From positions 1-33,754 of the forward strand of contig JAMPIB010000042.1 of assembly GCA_023663085.1 (NCBI GenBank): a DNA stretch of 33,754 bases. The letters run 5' to 3'. A model generated the notes under the pieces. The model was given only the letters and a program-made list of their open reading frames with translations. It made no database searches and was not told the DNA's origin. This DNA is from Ruminococcus sp. (GTDB lineage: Bacteria; Bacillota; Clostridia; Lachnospirales; Lachnospiraceae). Made by a program: the position numbers and the translations under genes. The stretch's first letter is position 1; every line of letters begins with the position of its first letter. Shown in pieces: positions 24,675-33,712 of this stretch.

Positions 24675-25667
24675 ATGAAGATTAACATTTATTACGGCGG
24701 AAGAGGATTGATGGATGATCCGACACTTTATGTAGTGGAAAAGACAGAGGAAGTATTGAATGAACTGCATGTAAACGTAGAAACGTTCCGGTTGCAGGAA
24801 TTGAAAAATAATATCACGACTTTGCCGCAGACATTAAAAGGTGCCGATGGCATCATTCTGGCAACGACGGTGGAATGGTACGGAATCGGCGGTTATATGC
24901 AGCAGTTTCTCGACGCCTGCTGGCTCTATGGAGATAAAGAGAAGATCAGCGAGATTTATATGTGCCCCATCGTTATGTCCACGACATACGGCGAGCAGGA
25001 AGGGAAATTAAACCTTGCGACTGCCTGGGAAATTCTCGGCGGACGTCCTTGCAGCGGCCTGTGCGGATATATAGCGGATACGGGCGTTCTGGAGGATAAC
25101 GAGGATTATCTGCGCATTATCGAAAAAAATGCGGAGAATCTTTACCGGACGATCAACCAGAAATTACCCTGTCTGCCTGCAAGCAATCAGGCTGTGAAAC
25201 AGAAAATTTCCATTCCGAGAAATATCGACCTGACACCGCAGGAGTCCGAGCAGCTTTCCCAGTATGCCTCCGACGACAGTTATGTGCAGCGTCAGAAAGA
25301 AGATATTCAGGAACTGACCAGTCTGTTCAGAGGCTTAATGGGTAATGATGTAAAAGAAGAAGACAACGATTTTCTGGGAGAACTGCGTGCCCATTTCCAG
25401 CCGTTAGCCGGTTTTGCCGCGAAGTATAAGATTGTTATCGACGAGAAAAAGAAACCTCTTGTGATCGAAATAAACGCCGCACAGATGAACTGTTTTTACG
25501 GAAACGGTGAGAATTTTGATGTCGAGATACAGATGAGTCAGGATTCCATGACGGAAATTATCTCCGGCGCAACAACTTTCCAGCGTTCGTTTATGGCGGG
25601 CGATATGAAGATGAAAGGTGATTTTAAGATCCTTCGAGCGTTGGATCAGGTTTTTATTTTTGAATGA
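24675..25667 (+). CDS. flavodoxin-like / SCP2 fusion protein
   Basis: 330 residues with two parts. Residues 1-170 follow an NAD(P)H-dependent FMN reductase / flavodoxin fold (MKINIYYGGRG, ADGIILATTVEWYGIGGYMQ, CPIVMSTTYGEQEG). Residues about 250-330 look like an SCP2 sterol-carrier domain (YKIVIDEKKKPLVIEINAA, ITEIISGATTFQRSFMAGDMKMKGDF). In this family the SCP2 pocket is thought to hold a small hydrophobic ligand; what is reduced is unknown. No membrane segment. RBS AGAGAGGA precedes the ATG. It lies between the rhomboid and HIT genes, all in the same direction. Confidence 0.85.
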   Translation: MKINIYYGGRGLMDDPTLYVVEKTEEVLNELHVNVETFRLQELKNNITTLPQTLKGADGIILATTVEWYGIGGYMQQFLDACWLYGDKEKISEIYMCPIVMSTTYGEQEGKLNLATAWEILGGRPCSGLCGYIADTGVLEDNEDYLRIIEKNAENLYRTINQKLPCLPASNQAVKQKISIPRNIDLTPQESEQLSQYASDDSYVQRQKEDIQELTSLFRGLMGNDVKEEDNDFLGELRAHFQPLAGFAAKYKIVIDEKKKPLVIEINAAQMNCFYGNGENFDVEIQMSQDSMTEIISGATTFQRSFMAGDMKMKGDFKILRALDQVFIFE

Positions 25668-25757
25668 GAAACCAAAATACGTAAAGAGGGCAGGGCATGA
25701 AGCGGTTAAGGCGCCATGGCCTGTAAACTAATAGATTTAGAAGGGAATGAAAATAGT

Positions 25758-26171
25758 ATGAGAGACGATAATTGTATTTTTTGTAAGATTGCCAGCGGAG
25801 ATATTCCATCCAAAACAATATACGAGGATGAAGAGTTTCGCGTTATTCTGGATCTGGGCCCGGCCACGAAAGGTCATGCGCTGATCCTGCCGAAAGATCA
25901 TTATAAGAATCTGTACGAACTGCCGGAAGATACGGCATCTCATGTCATACTGTTAGCTAAGAAGATGGTGTCACAGATGACGGAGAAACTGGACTGCGAC
26001 GGCTTTAATCTGGTACAGAATAACGGTGAGGCAGCAGGGCAGACCGTAGCGCATTTTCATATGCATCTGATCCCCAGATATAAAAATGATGGCCAGAAGA
26101 TCGGCTGGACACCGGGAGAACCCACACAGGAAGAACTGGAAGAAATTAAGAAGCAGATCATCGGAAAATAA
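25758..26171 (+). CDS. HIT-family nucleotide-binding hydrolase (Hint/HinT type)
   Basis: 137 residues. The histidine triad AHFHMHLIPR (98-107) provides the catalytic His101, and the N-terminal CIFCKI (6-11) plus His48 and His99 form the zinc site of the Hint branch. Family members hydrolyse adenosine 5'-phosphoramidates and acyl-AMP. ATG 25758 is chosen because family members start just before CIFC; an in-frame ATG at 25716 would add 14 residues unlike the family. Often a housekeeping gene. Confidence 0.93.
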   Translation: MRDDNCIFCKIASGDIPSKTIYEDEEFRVILDLGPATKGHALILPKDHYKNLYELPEDTASHVILLAKKMVSQMTEKLDCDGFNLVQNNGEAAGQTVAHFHMHLIPRYKNDGQKIGWTPGEPTQEELEEIKKQIIGK

Positions 26172-26219
26172 TTTCCTGCCTGCAAAGAAAACGGACAGGA
26201 CGAAGAAAGGTCGTAAGTC

Positions 26220-27062
26220 ATGCGGACAATAGATGTGGCAAAGGTAACAGAGGCAATTCAAGAAATGTGCATCGAGGCAAATCATTTTCTGGCGCAGGAT
26301 ATGGATAAAGTCATGAAAGACGCCGCAGATATCGAGAAATCCTCTTTGGGAAAGCAGATTTTGTGCCAGTTACAGGATAATCTGAAAATTGCCGGAGAAG
26401 ATATGATACCAATCTGTCAGGATACCGGTATGGCAGTCGTTTTTGTAGAGATTGGGCAGGATGTCCACTTTACGGGCGGTATTCTGGAAGAGGCGATCAA
26501 CGAAGGGGTGCGACGGGGCTATGTAGACGGATATCTTAGAAAATCCGTGGTCAAAGACCCTGTTATCAGAGAAAATACGAACGATAATACACCGGCCATC
26601 ATCCACTATGAAATGGTGCCGGGCGAACAGGTGAAGATCACGGTTGCTCCCAAGGGATTCGGCAGCGAAAATATGAGCAGGGTGTTTATGTTAAAACCGG
26701 CCGATGGCATAGAGGGCGTTAAGAACGCGATTCTTACGGCGGTAAAAGATGCGGGGCCAAACGCCTGTCCGCCGATGGTGGTCGGCGTCGGTATCGGCGG
26801 TACCTTTGAAAAATGCGCGCTGATGGCTAAGAAGGCGCTGACAAGACCTGTTGATGAACGCTCTCCGATTCCCTATGTAAAGGAACTGGAAGAAGAAATG
26901 TTAGGGCGTATCAATGAGACCGGGATCGGGCCGGGGGGCTTAGGCGGAACGGTTACAGCACTGGCGGTCAATATCAATACATATCCGACGCATATAGCCG
27001 GCCTGCCTGTCGGCGTCAATATATGCTGTCACGTAAACCGACATGCGGTGCGGGTGCTTTAG
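26220..27062 (+). CDS. fumarate hydratase class I, alpha subunit
   Basis: 280 residues; the catalytic [4Fe-4S] half of a two-subunit fumarase (or L(+)-tartrate dehydratase-like enzyme). Three iron ligands are visible: Cys66 in PICQDTGMAVVF, Cys183 in NACPPMVVGVG and Cys199 in GTFEKCALMAKKAL. Catalyses fumarate plus water to L-malate in the anaerobic, branched TCA cycle. The pattern favours fumarase, but tartrate dehydratase cannot be excluded from sequence alone. The beta subunit begins 17 nt downstream. RBS AAAGG lies about 11 nt upstream. Confidence 0.95.
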   Translation: MRTIDVAKVTEAIQEMCIEANHFLAQDMDKVMKDAADIEKSSLGKQILCQLQDNLKIAGEDMIPICQDTGMAVVFVEIGQDVHFTGGILEEAINEGVRRGYVDGYLRKSVVKDPVIRENTNDNTPAIIHYEMVPGEQVKITVAPKGFGSENMSRVFMLKPADGIEGVKNAILTAVKDAGPNACPPMVVGVGIGGTFEKCALMAKKALTRPVDERSPIPYVKELEEEMLGRINETGIGPGGLGGTVTALAVNINTYPTHIAGLPVGVNICCHVNRHAVRVL

Positions 27063-27079
27063 AAAGAAGGGATGGAGCA

Positions 27080-27625
27080 ATGGAGCAGAGGATACAGGCG
27101 CCGATGAGCGTAGAAGAGACAAAAAGATTAAAAGCCGGAGATTATGTCTATATAAGCGGAACAATTTATACGGCCAGGGACGCGGCGCATAAGAGATTGT
27201 ATGAAGCTTTGGAAAAAGGTGAACCGCTGCCGTTAGATGTGAAAAATAATGTGATCTATTATATGGGGCCTTCTCCGGCCAGAGAGGGAAGAGCGATCGG
27301 CTCGGCGGGGCCGACAACGGCCAGCCGTATGGATAAATATACGCCCGCGCTTTTAGACTTAGGATTAATCGGCATGATCGGTAAGGGAAAGCGTTCCGAG
27401 GCGGTGAAAGAGGCAATCATCAGAAACGGCGCCGTTTATTTTGCGGCCGTAGGGGGCGCGGGAGCTTTGCTTTCCAAGTCAATCCGTTCTTCCGAAATCA
27501 TTGCCTATGACGATCTGGGAACAGAGGCGATACGCAGGCTGGAAGTCGAGAATTTTCCGGTCATTGTAGTAATAGATTCCGAAGGAACAGACTTATACGA
27601 AGCAGTTATGGATCGAGCAGATTGA
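27080..27625 (+). CDS. fumarate hydratase class I, beta subunit
   Basis: 181 residues. Matches the C-terminal half of class I fumarases: LKAGDYVYISGTIYTARDAAHKR, YYMGPSPAREG, GSAGPTTASRMDKYTPALLD, IGKGKRSE and AVGGAGALLSKSI. Works with the alpha subunit at 26220. The ATG at 27080 has AAGGG 8 nt upstream; an upstream ATG at 27023 is inside the alpha gene and adds no family sequence. A short hairpin terminator overlaps the stop. Confidence 0.95.
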   Translation: MEQRIQAPMSVEETKRLKAGDYVYISGTIYTARDAAHKRLYEALEKGEPLPLDVKNNVIYYMGPSPAREGRAIGSAGPTTASRMDKYTPALLDLGLIGMIGKGKRSEAVKEAIIRNGAVYFAAVGGAGALLSKSIRSSEIIAYDDLGTEAIRRLEVENFPVIVVIDSEGTDLYEAVMDRAD

Positions 27626-27639
27626 TAGCTGCTTTTTTT
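27615..27639 (+). terminator. terminator after the fumarase genes
   Basis: AGCAG (27616-27620) pairs with CTGCT (27629-27633) around an 8-nt loop, followed by seven T. The stem is short and overlaps the fumarase beta stop codon. Confidence 0.6.
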
Positions 27640-27648
27640 ATTATAGTG

Positions 27649-27678
27649 TAGACATTTTCTTTTTGCTCATGCTATAAT
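27649..27678 (+). promoter_or_regulatory. extended -10 promoter of the pullulanase gene
   Basis: TAGACA (27649-27654), 18 nt, TATAAT (27673-27678), with TGC before the -10 (extended -10). The expected start near 27685 falls within the tandem palindromes at 27682-27701. Confidence 0.7.
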
Positions 27679-27681
27679 AAA

Positions 27682-27701
27682 GAAAATTTTCGAAAATTTT
27701 C
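27682..27701 (+). promoter_or_regulatory. tandem palindromes at the pullulanase start site, likely operator
   Basis: GAAAATTTTC occurs twice without gap. The inner 18 bases (27683-27700) also form one palindrome centred on CG, the symmetry common in LacI-family operators. It covers the expected transcription start. The regulator is not in the window. Confidence 0.45.
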
Positions 27702-27720
27702 GTAAATGGAGGGAAGCTGA

Positions 27721-30498
27721 ATGAGAAAAAGAATATCTTCACTTTTTTTGGCGTTACTGCTGTTTGCAACACCGCTCATGCCCCTGCTGTTAAGTGTGAT
27801 GACGGTACGGGCAGAAGAAAATCCGACATTAAAGCTGCATTATCACAGAGAAGATGGTGATTATGAAGGCTGGGATGTGTGGATGTGGAATGATGGAGGA
27901 GAAGGAGCAGCCTATTCATTTGTGGAAGAGGAGGGTGAAATGGTGGCAACGAAGGAAATCGATCCGGGAACAACCAAAATTGGTTTTATTGTTCGTACCG
28001 AAGACTGGACGAAAGATTTTGACGGGGACCAGTTTATAGATGTTTCCGAGATGGTTGCCGGGACGATGCACGTTTATGTGGAGTCCGGCGTAGAAGGATA
28101 TACCAAAGAATACGGCGAGGATGTCGTGACGGGGATCAAGGTGAGTTCCGCCGCTTATGATGATGAAGAAGGGACCATTATGGTCACCATGACGGGGCCG
28201 ATAGAAGGAGAACTGACGGATGTTTTCTCTGTTTCGGGAAAAGAGGGAAAGGTTGTAATCTCTGAGGTGAAAGAACTTTCCGCGGGGAATTACCTTATCA
28301 CCCTGGAACAGGCGCTGGACTCTACGAAGAGCTATCAGATAACTTATGGAGAAATGGAATATGATGTTTTTCTGCCGAGTATTTATTCTACTGCGGATTT
28401 TGAGGATACATACACTTATACGGGCGATGATCTGGGCGCGGTATGGAGTGAAGATAGAACAGCGTTTCGCGTGTGGGCACCGACTGCGGAATCGGTTACT
28501 TTGAATCTCTATGAATCCGGGGATGCGTCAAAGGATGATCTGATTGAGAAAATAGAGATGGCTTCTGATGTGAACGGAACATGGACTGCACAAAAGGACG
28601 GCGATCTGAATGGTATTTATTATACTTATTCGGTTGTAGTAGACAGTACGGAGAGGGAAGCCTGTGATCCGTATGCGAGAACGACCGGCGTAAACGGCGC
28701 AAGAGCGATGGTGATCGATCTGGATGGGACAGACCCGGAAGGCTGGACTGACGATGCCAATCCGCACGCGGGAGAAGTGATAAACGACGCGGTCATTTAT
28801 GAACTGCATGTAAGAGATTTATCGACAGGGGCAGATTCCGGGATAAAAAACGCCGGAAAATTTCTGGGACTGACAGAAACCGGAACGACGACTGCCTCCG
28901 GGATCGCAACCGGTATCGACCATATAAAAGACCTGGGGGTGACACATCTGCATCTGCTCCCCATCTACGATTTCGGTTCCGTAGATGAAACGGGTGCTTC
29001 GGGAAGTCCTTATAACTGGGGATATGATCCGGTCAATTATAATGTACCGGAAGGTTCTTACGCAACAGACCCCTATAACGGGGAAGTACGCGTCACGGAG
29101 TTAAAGCAGGCTGTCAAGGCGCTTCATGATAACGGTATCAGCGTAGTCATGGACGTGGTATATAATCATGTACAGAGTACGTCGGATTTCTGCTTTAATA
29201 AGATCGTACCGGATTATTTTTCCCGCACGGATAAAAACGGCGCGTATTCTAACGGTTCCGGCTGTGGCAACGATACGGCCTCGGAGCGTTCTATGGTAAA
29301 AAAATATATTGTGGACTCGGTCTGCTACTGGGCGGATGAGTATCATATAGACGGTTTCCGTTTCGATCTGGTCGGACTTCTGGATACGGAAACAATCAAT
29401 GCGATCGTGGAAGAAGTCCATAAGGATCATCCGGATGTTATCTTTTACGGGGAAGGCTGGACAATGTCCACTTCTTTGACCAAAGGCGGTTACACGCTGG
29501 CAACACAGCTCAATTCCGAACAGACGCCGGAATTTGCCTATTTTAACGATACAATCCGGGATGGTTTAAAAGGAAGTGTGTTCGACGCAGCGGATCCGGG
29601 GTATGTGTCCGGTAAGACCGGTATCGAAAGTATCATTACACGCTGTTTTCTCGGAGCGGATACCTGGTGCGTATCACCTTCCCAGACGGTCAACTACGCA
29701 TCCTGCCATGATAATCTGACGCTGTTTGACCATTTGCAGACTGCAAGACCAGAGGCGGATGAGGCGACACTGATCAAAATGAATAATCTGGCTGCAGCTG
29801 TTTACATCAGCGCGGAAGGGATTCCTTTCATGCAGGCCGGAGAAGAGATGTTGCGTACAAAGGCTAACGGTGATGGAACATTTGATTCTAACAGTTATTC
29901 TTCCGGTGATGAGATCAACTGTCTGAAATGGAGCGACTTAGAGAAAGAAACTTATGCGCAGGTTTATGAATATTATAAGGGCCTTCTTGCGTTCCGTAAG
30001 GCACACGGCGCATTGCGGCTTACGAATGCGGAGGATGTGGCGGCAGCGGTCAAAGCTGTGGAAGGTCTGGATGCCAATGTTATTGCCTTCGATATCCAGG
30101 GCGGCATAAATGGAGAAAGCGCGGAGGAACTCTTTGTTATCTTTAACGCCAACGAGAGTGCTGCTACAGTAACGCTTCCGTCCGGAACATGGGATGTTTA
30201 TATCAACGCTGAAAAAGCCGGCACGGAAGTGTTAGATACGGTTACGAGCGGCAGCGCGACGGTAGAGCCGATTTCTGCGATGATCCTGATAAAATCCGGG
30301 GATGCGGTTTCTGTACCTGATGATGTGGCGGAGAGTACAGAGAGTGAAACAGCCGAGACAACGTCGGATGCAGCAGACGATGCGTCCGCAGAGAGCGGAA
30401 ACAGCAGCAGGCTGGCGCTGGTACTCAGTGTTGCCGCAGTAGTGCTGGCTGGCGGGACGGTGTTTGGGATTAATTGGAAGAAGAAAAAGAAGTCGTGA
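27721..30498 (+). CDS. pulA: secreted, membrane-anchored type I pullulanase
   Basis: 925 residues; cleaves alpha-1,6 links in pullulan, starch and glycogen fragments. Signal peptide at 1-31 (MRKRISSLFLALLLF, TVRAEE). Residues about 35-133 resemble a CBM41-type glucan-binding domain (LHYHREDGDYEGWDVWMW), 135-225 a beta domain, 235-330 CBM48, and 350-790 the GH13 barrel. YNWGYDP (431-437) is the type I pullulanase signature. Catalytic residues: Asp549 (DGFRFD), Glu578 (YGEGW), and Asp664 (SCHDN). After a Ser/Glu/Ala-rich spacer a C-terminal helix (about 897-918) and KKKKK tail form an anchor without LPXTG. Start ATG after GGAGGGAAGCTGA. Confidence 0.96.
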   Translation: MRKRISSLFLALLLFATPLMPLLLSVMTVRAEENPTLKLHYHREDGDYEGWDVWMWNDGGEGAAYSFVEEEGEMVATKEIDPGTTKIGFIVRTEDWTKDFDGDQFIDVSEMVAGTMHVYVESGVEGYTKEYGEDVVTGIKVSSAAYDDEEGTIMVTMTGPIEGELTDVFSVSGKEGKVVISEVKELSAGNYLITLEQALDSTKSYQITYGEMEYDVFLPSIYSTADFEDTYTYTGDDLGAVWSEDRTAFRVWAPTAESVTLNLYESGDASKDDLIEKIEMASDVNGTWTAQKDGDLNGIYYTYSVVVDSTEREACDPYARTTGVNGARAMVIDLDGTDPEGWTDDANPHAGEVINDAVIYELHVRDLSTGADSGIKNAGKFLGLTETGTTTASGIATGIDHIKDLGVTHLHLLPIYDFGSVDETGASGSPYNWGYDPVNYNVPEGSYATDPYNGEVRVTELKQAVKALHDNGISVVMDVVYNHVQSTSDFCFNKIVPDYFSRTDKNGAYSNGSGCGNDTASERSMVKKYIVDSVCYWADEYHIDGFRFDLVGLLDTETINAIVEEVHKDHPDVIFYGEGWTMSTSLTKGGYTLATQLNSEQTPEFAYFNDTIRDGLKGSVFDAADPGYVSGKTGIESIITRCFLGADTWCVSPSQTVNYASCHDNLTLFDHLQTARPEADEATLIKMNNLAAAVYISAEGIPFMQAGEEMLRTKANGDGTFDSNSYSSGDEINCLKWSDLEKETYAQVYEYYKGLLAFRKAHGALRLTNAEDVAAAVKAVEGLDANVIAFDIQGGINGESAEELFVIFNANESAATVTLPSGTWDVYINAEKAGTEVLDTVTSGSATVEPISAMILIKSGDAVSVPDDVAESTESETAETTSDAADDASAESGNSSRLALVLSVAAVVLAGGTVFGINWKKKKKS

Positions 30499-30509
30499 AA
30501 AGTTTTATA

Positions 30510-30537
30510 TTGCAAATAAGGTATATTATGGTACAAT
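30510..30537 (+). promoter_or_regulatory. promoter for the MBOAT-SGNH pair
   Basis: TTGCAA (30510-30515), 16 nt, TACAAT (30532-30537), with TGG before the -10 (extended -10). It lies directly after the pullulanase stop and about 45 nt before the MBOAT start. Confidence 0.5.
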
Positions 30538-30583
30538 AAAAAAGATTTTATAAAAAGCGATAAATGAATGTGAGAGAACAGTT

Positions 30584-32080
30584 ATGCTTTTTAATTCTTT
30601 GGAATTTTTGATTTTCTTTCCGTTAGTTATCATAGTATACTTTATTTTGCCGAAAAAAATAAAGCAGTTCTGGCTACTGATTGCGAGTTACTTTTTTTAT
30701 ATGTGCTGGAATGCAAAGTATGCCGTTTTGATTTTATTTTCTACGATAATTACTTATAGCAGCGGATTGATACTGGAAAAAATAAAACATTCTCAATGGA
30801 CAGATGCACGCCGGATAAAATACAAGAAGCTGACGGTCGTGTTTAGTTTTGTATTAAATCTGGCGGTACTGTTCTATTTTAAGTATACAAATTTTTTCCT
30901 TTCCATTGCTGGAACGGTTTTGCGTGTGGCGCATATTGAACTAAACATGCCGGAGTTTGACATTATACTTCCGGTTGGCATTTCTTTTTATACTTTTCAG
31001 GCGTTGAGTTATACAATGGATGTGTACAGGGATGAAGTATATGCGGAGAAAAATTTCTTTCGGTATGCACTATTTGTGTCTTTTTTTCCACAGCTGGTTG
31101 CGGGTCCAATCGAGCGTTCCAAGAATTTATTAAAACAGCTTGATAAGCCAAAGAAATTTAATTATGAGGCGGCAAGGGAAGGATTTCTTTTGATGTTATG
31201 GGGATATTTTCTGAAAATTGTGCTGGCGGACAGGATAGCGGTGTTTGTAGATACTGTTTATGGCGATTATCAGACTTATGCCGGAAGTTATCTCATAGTT
31301 GCGACTATGCTGTTTGCCATACAGATTTATTGCGATTTTTACGGATATTCGGTTATTGCTATTGGGGCAGCGAAAATATTGGGTATTCAGTTAATGGAAA
31401 ACTTCGATGCGCCTTATTTGACGTTTTCTGTTGCTGAATTTTGGAGACGCTGGCATATTTCTCTGACGTCATGGTTTAGGGATTATTTATATATACCCTT
31501 GGGAGGAAATCGGAAAGGAAAGTGGAGGAAGTATGCGAATATTCTGGTTGTTTTTTCGATCAGCGGACTTTGGCATGGCGCGAATGCCTCTTTTATAGTA
31601 TGGGGAGGTTTAAACGGATTATATCAGATTATTGGAGAGATAGTGAGTCCTATACGTAACAGAGTAATATCTTTATTGCATTTGAACAGGGATTCTTTGG
31701 GACACCGGCTGCTGCGTATGCTGGGGACTTTTTTGCTTGTAGACATTTCATGGATTTTTTTTAGAGCTGCCGGATTGATGGACGCGCTGCGGATTATCAG
31801 ACAGATGATGGAGGTAAAAAATCCATGGATATTTTTTGATGGTTCTTTATATTTATGTGGACTTGATAGTGCTAATTTTCATTTAATGTTGTTTTGCCTG
31901 TGTATTTTATTGTTCGCAGATTACTGTAAAGTGAAGGGAGTTCAAATTCGACAGGTTATTATAAAACAGGATTACTGGTTTCGTTGTCTGTTTGTTGCTT
32001 TTGCGATTTGGGGTATTTTAACATTTGGTGTATGGGGTGCAAATTATGATGCCGCTAATTTTATTTATTTTCAGTTTTAG
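30584..32080 (+). CDS. MBOAT-family O-acyltransferase (AlgI/DltB-like)
   Basis: 498 residues with about ten or more membrane helices. Hallmarks: FWRRWHISLTSWFRDYLYIPLGG (starts ~286, His291) and ISGLWHGANASFIVWG with the conserved His331. These proteins pass an acyl group, usually acetyl, across the membrane to an extracellular polymer. The following SGNH-fold gene (12 nt downstream) makes an AlgI/AlgJ- or PatA/PatB-type pair likely; no dlt genes are present, so D-alanylation is unlikely. The target polymer is not shown. The region is visibly more AT-rich than the pilus and glucan genes. Confidence 0.92.
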   Translation: MLFNSLEFLIFFPLVIIVYFILPKKIKQFWLLIASYFFYMCWNAKYAVLILFSTIITYSSGLILEKIKHSQWTDARRIKYKKLTVVFSFVLNLAVLFYFKYTNFFLSIAGTVLRVAHIELNMPEFDIILPVGISFYTFQALSYTMDVYRDEVYAEKNFFRYALFVSFFPQLVAGPIERSKNLLKQLDKPKKFNYEAAREGFLLMLWGYFLKIVLADRIAVFVDTVYGDYQTYAGSYLIVATMLFAIQIYCDFYGYSVIAIGAAKILGIQLMENFDAPYLTFSVAEFWRRWHISLTSWFRDYLYIPLGGNRKGKWRKYANILVVFSISGLWHGANASFIVWGGLNGLYQIIGEIVSPIRNRVISLLHLNRDSLGHRLLRMLGTFLLVDISWIFFRAAGLMDALRIIRQMMEVKNPWIFFDGSLYLCGLDSANFHLMLFCLCILLFADYCKVKGVQIRQVIIKQDYWFRCLFVAFAIWGILTFGVWGANYDAANFIYFQF

Positions 32081-32092
32081 GGGGATTGGCAT

Positions 32093-33535
32093 ATGAACAT
32101 CAAACGGAAAATAAAAATTTTGACAGGATGTATAGTGACAGCGGGATTGACGATTATATTTATAAGGTATTCTGCGGATTTGCTGCGCCAGCCGAACAGA
32201 GATGATATATATACTTTTTTTGAAGATCAGAAGGAAGATTATGAAGTTCTCTTTTTTGGCAGCAGTCATGTGAAGTATGGTATTTCACCTATGGAACTCT
32301 GGCATGATTATGGAATTGTTTCTTATAACATGGGTATAGAGTCGCAGGTTCTACCGACAACCTATTGGCAGATGGAGAATATATTGGAGTATAGTACTCC
32401 CAAGCTGGTTGTTATTGATTGTTATTATTTATCTGAATTGCACAAAATAAATGAACGGGCGCATAACTCATTGGATATATTTCCTCTGAGCAGGACTAAG
32501 ATCAACGCGGTTTTTGATTTATTGAAAAATGAAGAAACAGAACTGACTCATATGGAATTTTTATGGGATTATTCATTTTATCATAATAGTTGGAATGAGT
32601 TGGAAATGAGCGATTTTGTGCAAAATAACACCAGTAGAAAAGGGGCCGGATATATTGTCGAAATTGAAACCGGACATGAAATGACAGAAATCCCAGGAGA
32701 AAGTAAACTTGAGGAAGATATGATTGGAGTAGAATATCTTAAAAGAATGATTGAAGATTGTCAAAACAGAGGGATTGATGTTTTACTTACGTATCTACCG
32801 TTTCCGGCAGGGGAACTGCCACAAAAGGAGGCGAATACAGTATATGATATTGCGGCGCGGTATGGAGTGAATTATATTAATTTTCTGGATATGGATCTTT
32901 TAAATTATGATACGGATTGTTCCGATGATAATCACATTAATTTGTCCGGATGCAGAAAAGTCACAGACTATCTTGGAAAATATATTATGGAACATTACGA
33001 TGTTGCTGATCAAAGGGGGAATGATGCTTATAGTATTTGGCGTGCAGATTATGCGGACTATCATAATAAAATGATTTTAGAGATCCAAAGGCTTGAGTCT
33101 TTAGATTATCGTTTGCTGTATTTATTTGATAAAGATTTTCTGGCTTTTATTGAAATATATGATCCTGAGATCTGGGATAATGATTATTATGTCAATTTAT
33201 TCGAGAATTTGGGGATAAATAGGGAAAATATTACTAAAGACACAGATTTTTTCGTGATACAAAATGCAGGGCAACAAGTGGATTGCCTTGATAGTTTTAA
33301 GGATTTTGATAAGGATATAATATCTGAATATGGGAAAATACAGATATTTTCATCGGAAAATGGGACTTATGGAGTATATTTAGATGGTAACGAGCTGTAT
33401 GTTGTCACACCTGAACAGGATTCTGATACAGATATAAGAATCGTAATTGTTGATAAAAATACAAAAGAGGTTATAGATCAAAGTTGTTTTTCAAAAGATA
33501 ATGGAGCGCTTCGTTTATTATATAGAAAGAACTAA
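32093..33535 (+). CDS. SGNH-fold protein, partner of the MBOAT acyltransferase
   Basis: 480 residues. One N-terminal membrane helix (about 8-26) and an extracytoplasmic SGNH-type domain: VLFFGSSHVKYGISP (52-66) for block I with the probable nucleophile Ser58, and DDNHINLSG with Asp278 and His281 for the DxxH block. The second part (about 300-480) has no recognised domain. Beside an MBOAT gene it most likely finishes the O-acyl transfer, as AlgJ/AlgX or PatB do, or it is an esterase. It starts with ATG after GGGGGAT. AT-rich, with more A/T-ending codons than the left half of the window. Confidence 0.82.
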   Translation: MNIKRKIKILTGCIVTAGLTIIFIRYSADLLRQPNRDDIYTFFEDQKEDYEVLFFGSSHVKYGISPMELWHDYGIVSYNMGIESQVLPTTYWQMENILEYSTPKLVVIDCYYLSELHKINERAHNSLDIFPLSRTKINAVFDLLKNEETELTHMEFLWDYSFYHNSWNELEMSDFVQNNTSRKGAGYIVEIETGHEMTEIPGESKLEEDMIGVEYLKRMIEDCQNRGIDVLLTYLPFPAGELPQKEANTVYDIAARYGVNYINFLDMDLLNYDTDCSDDNHINLSGCRKVTDYLGKYIMEHYDVADQRGNDAYSIWRADYADYHNKMILEIQRLESLDYRLLYLFDKDFLAFIEIYDPEIWDNDYYVNLFENLGINRENITKDTDFFVIQNAGQQVDCLDSFKDFDKDIISEYGKIQIFSSENGTYGVYLDGNELYVVTPEQDSDTDIRIVIVDKNTKEVIDQSCFSKDNGALRLLYRKN

Positions 33536-33556
33536 ATTCGTTTATACATTTATTAA

Positions 33557-33592
33557 AATTATTAATCCGATTAATAATCTCGATTAATAATT
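33557..33592. repeat. overlapping palindrome and direct repeat, possible operator
   Basis: ATTATTAATC-C-GATTAATAAT (33558-33578) is a perfect palindrome. GATTAATAAT is repeated directly at 33582-33591, 13 nt after the first copy. No T-run follows, so it is not a clear terminator. Confidence 0.4.
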
Positions 33593-33598
33593 AACAAT

Positions 33599-33618
33599 CT
33601 GCAAAAATATTTTCGCAG
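33599..33618. repeat. 20-bp imperfect palindrome before the tRNA promoter
   Basis: CTGCAAAAATATTTTCGCAG is palindromic except for one base pair and ends 6 nt before the -35 of the tRNA promoter. It may be a weak terminator for the SGNH gene or a binding site; no T-run follows. Confidence 0.35.
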
Positions 33619-33624
33619 GTGGCA

Positions 33625-33653
33625 TTGACAAATATTTTGCCCTTATGTATAAT
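33625..33653 (+). promoter_or_regulatory. consensus sigma-A promoter for tRNA-Ser
   Basis: TTGACA (33625-33630), 17 nt, TATAAT (33648-33653): full consensus, as expected for a stable RNA. The tRNA begins about 53 nt after the likely start site. Confidence 0.85.
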
Positions 33654-33712
33654 AACATGTGCGTTGTATCATTAACGTCAACTTTATATTGGTAGAGGGT
33701 TATTCAGACTGT

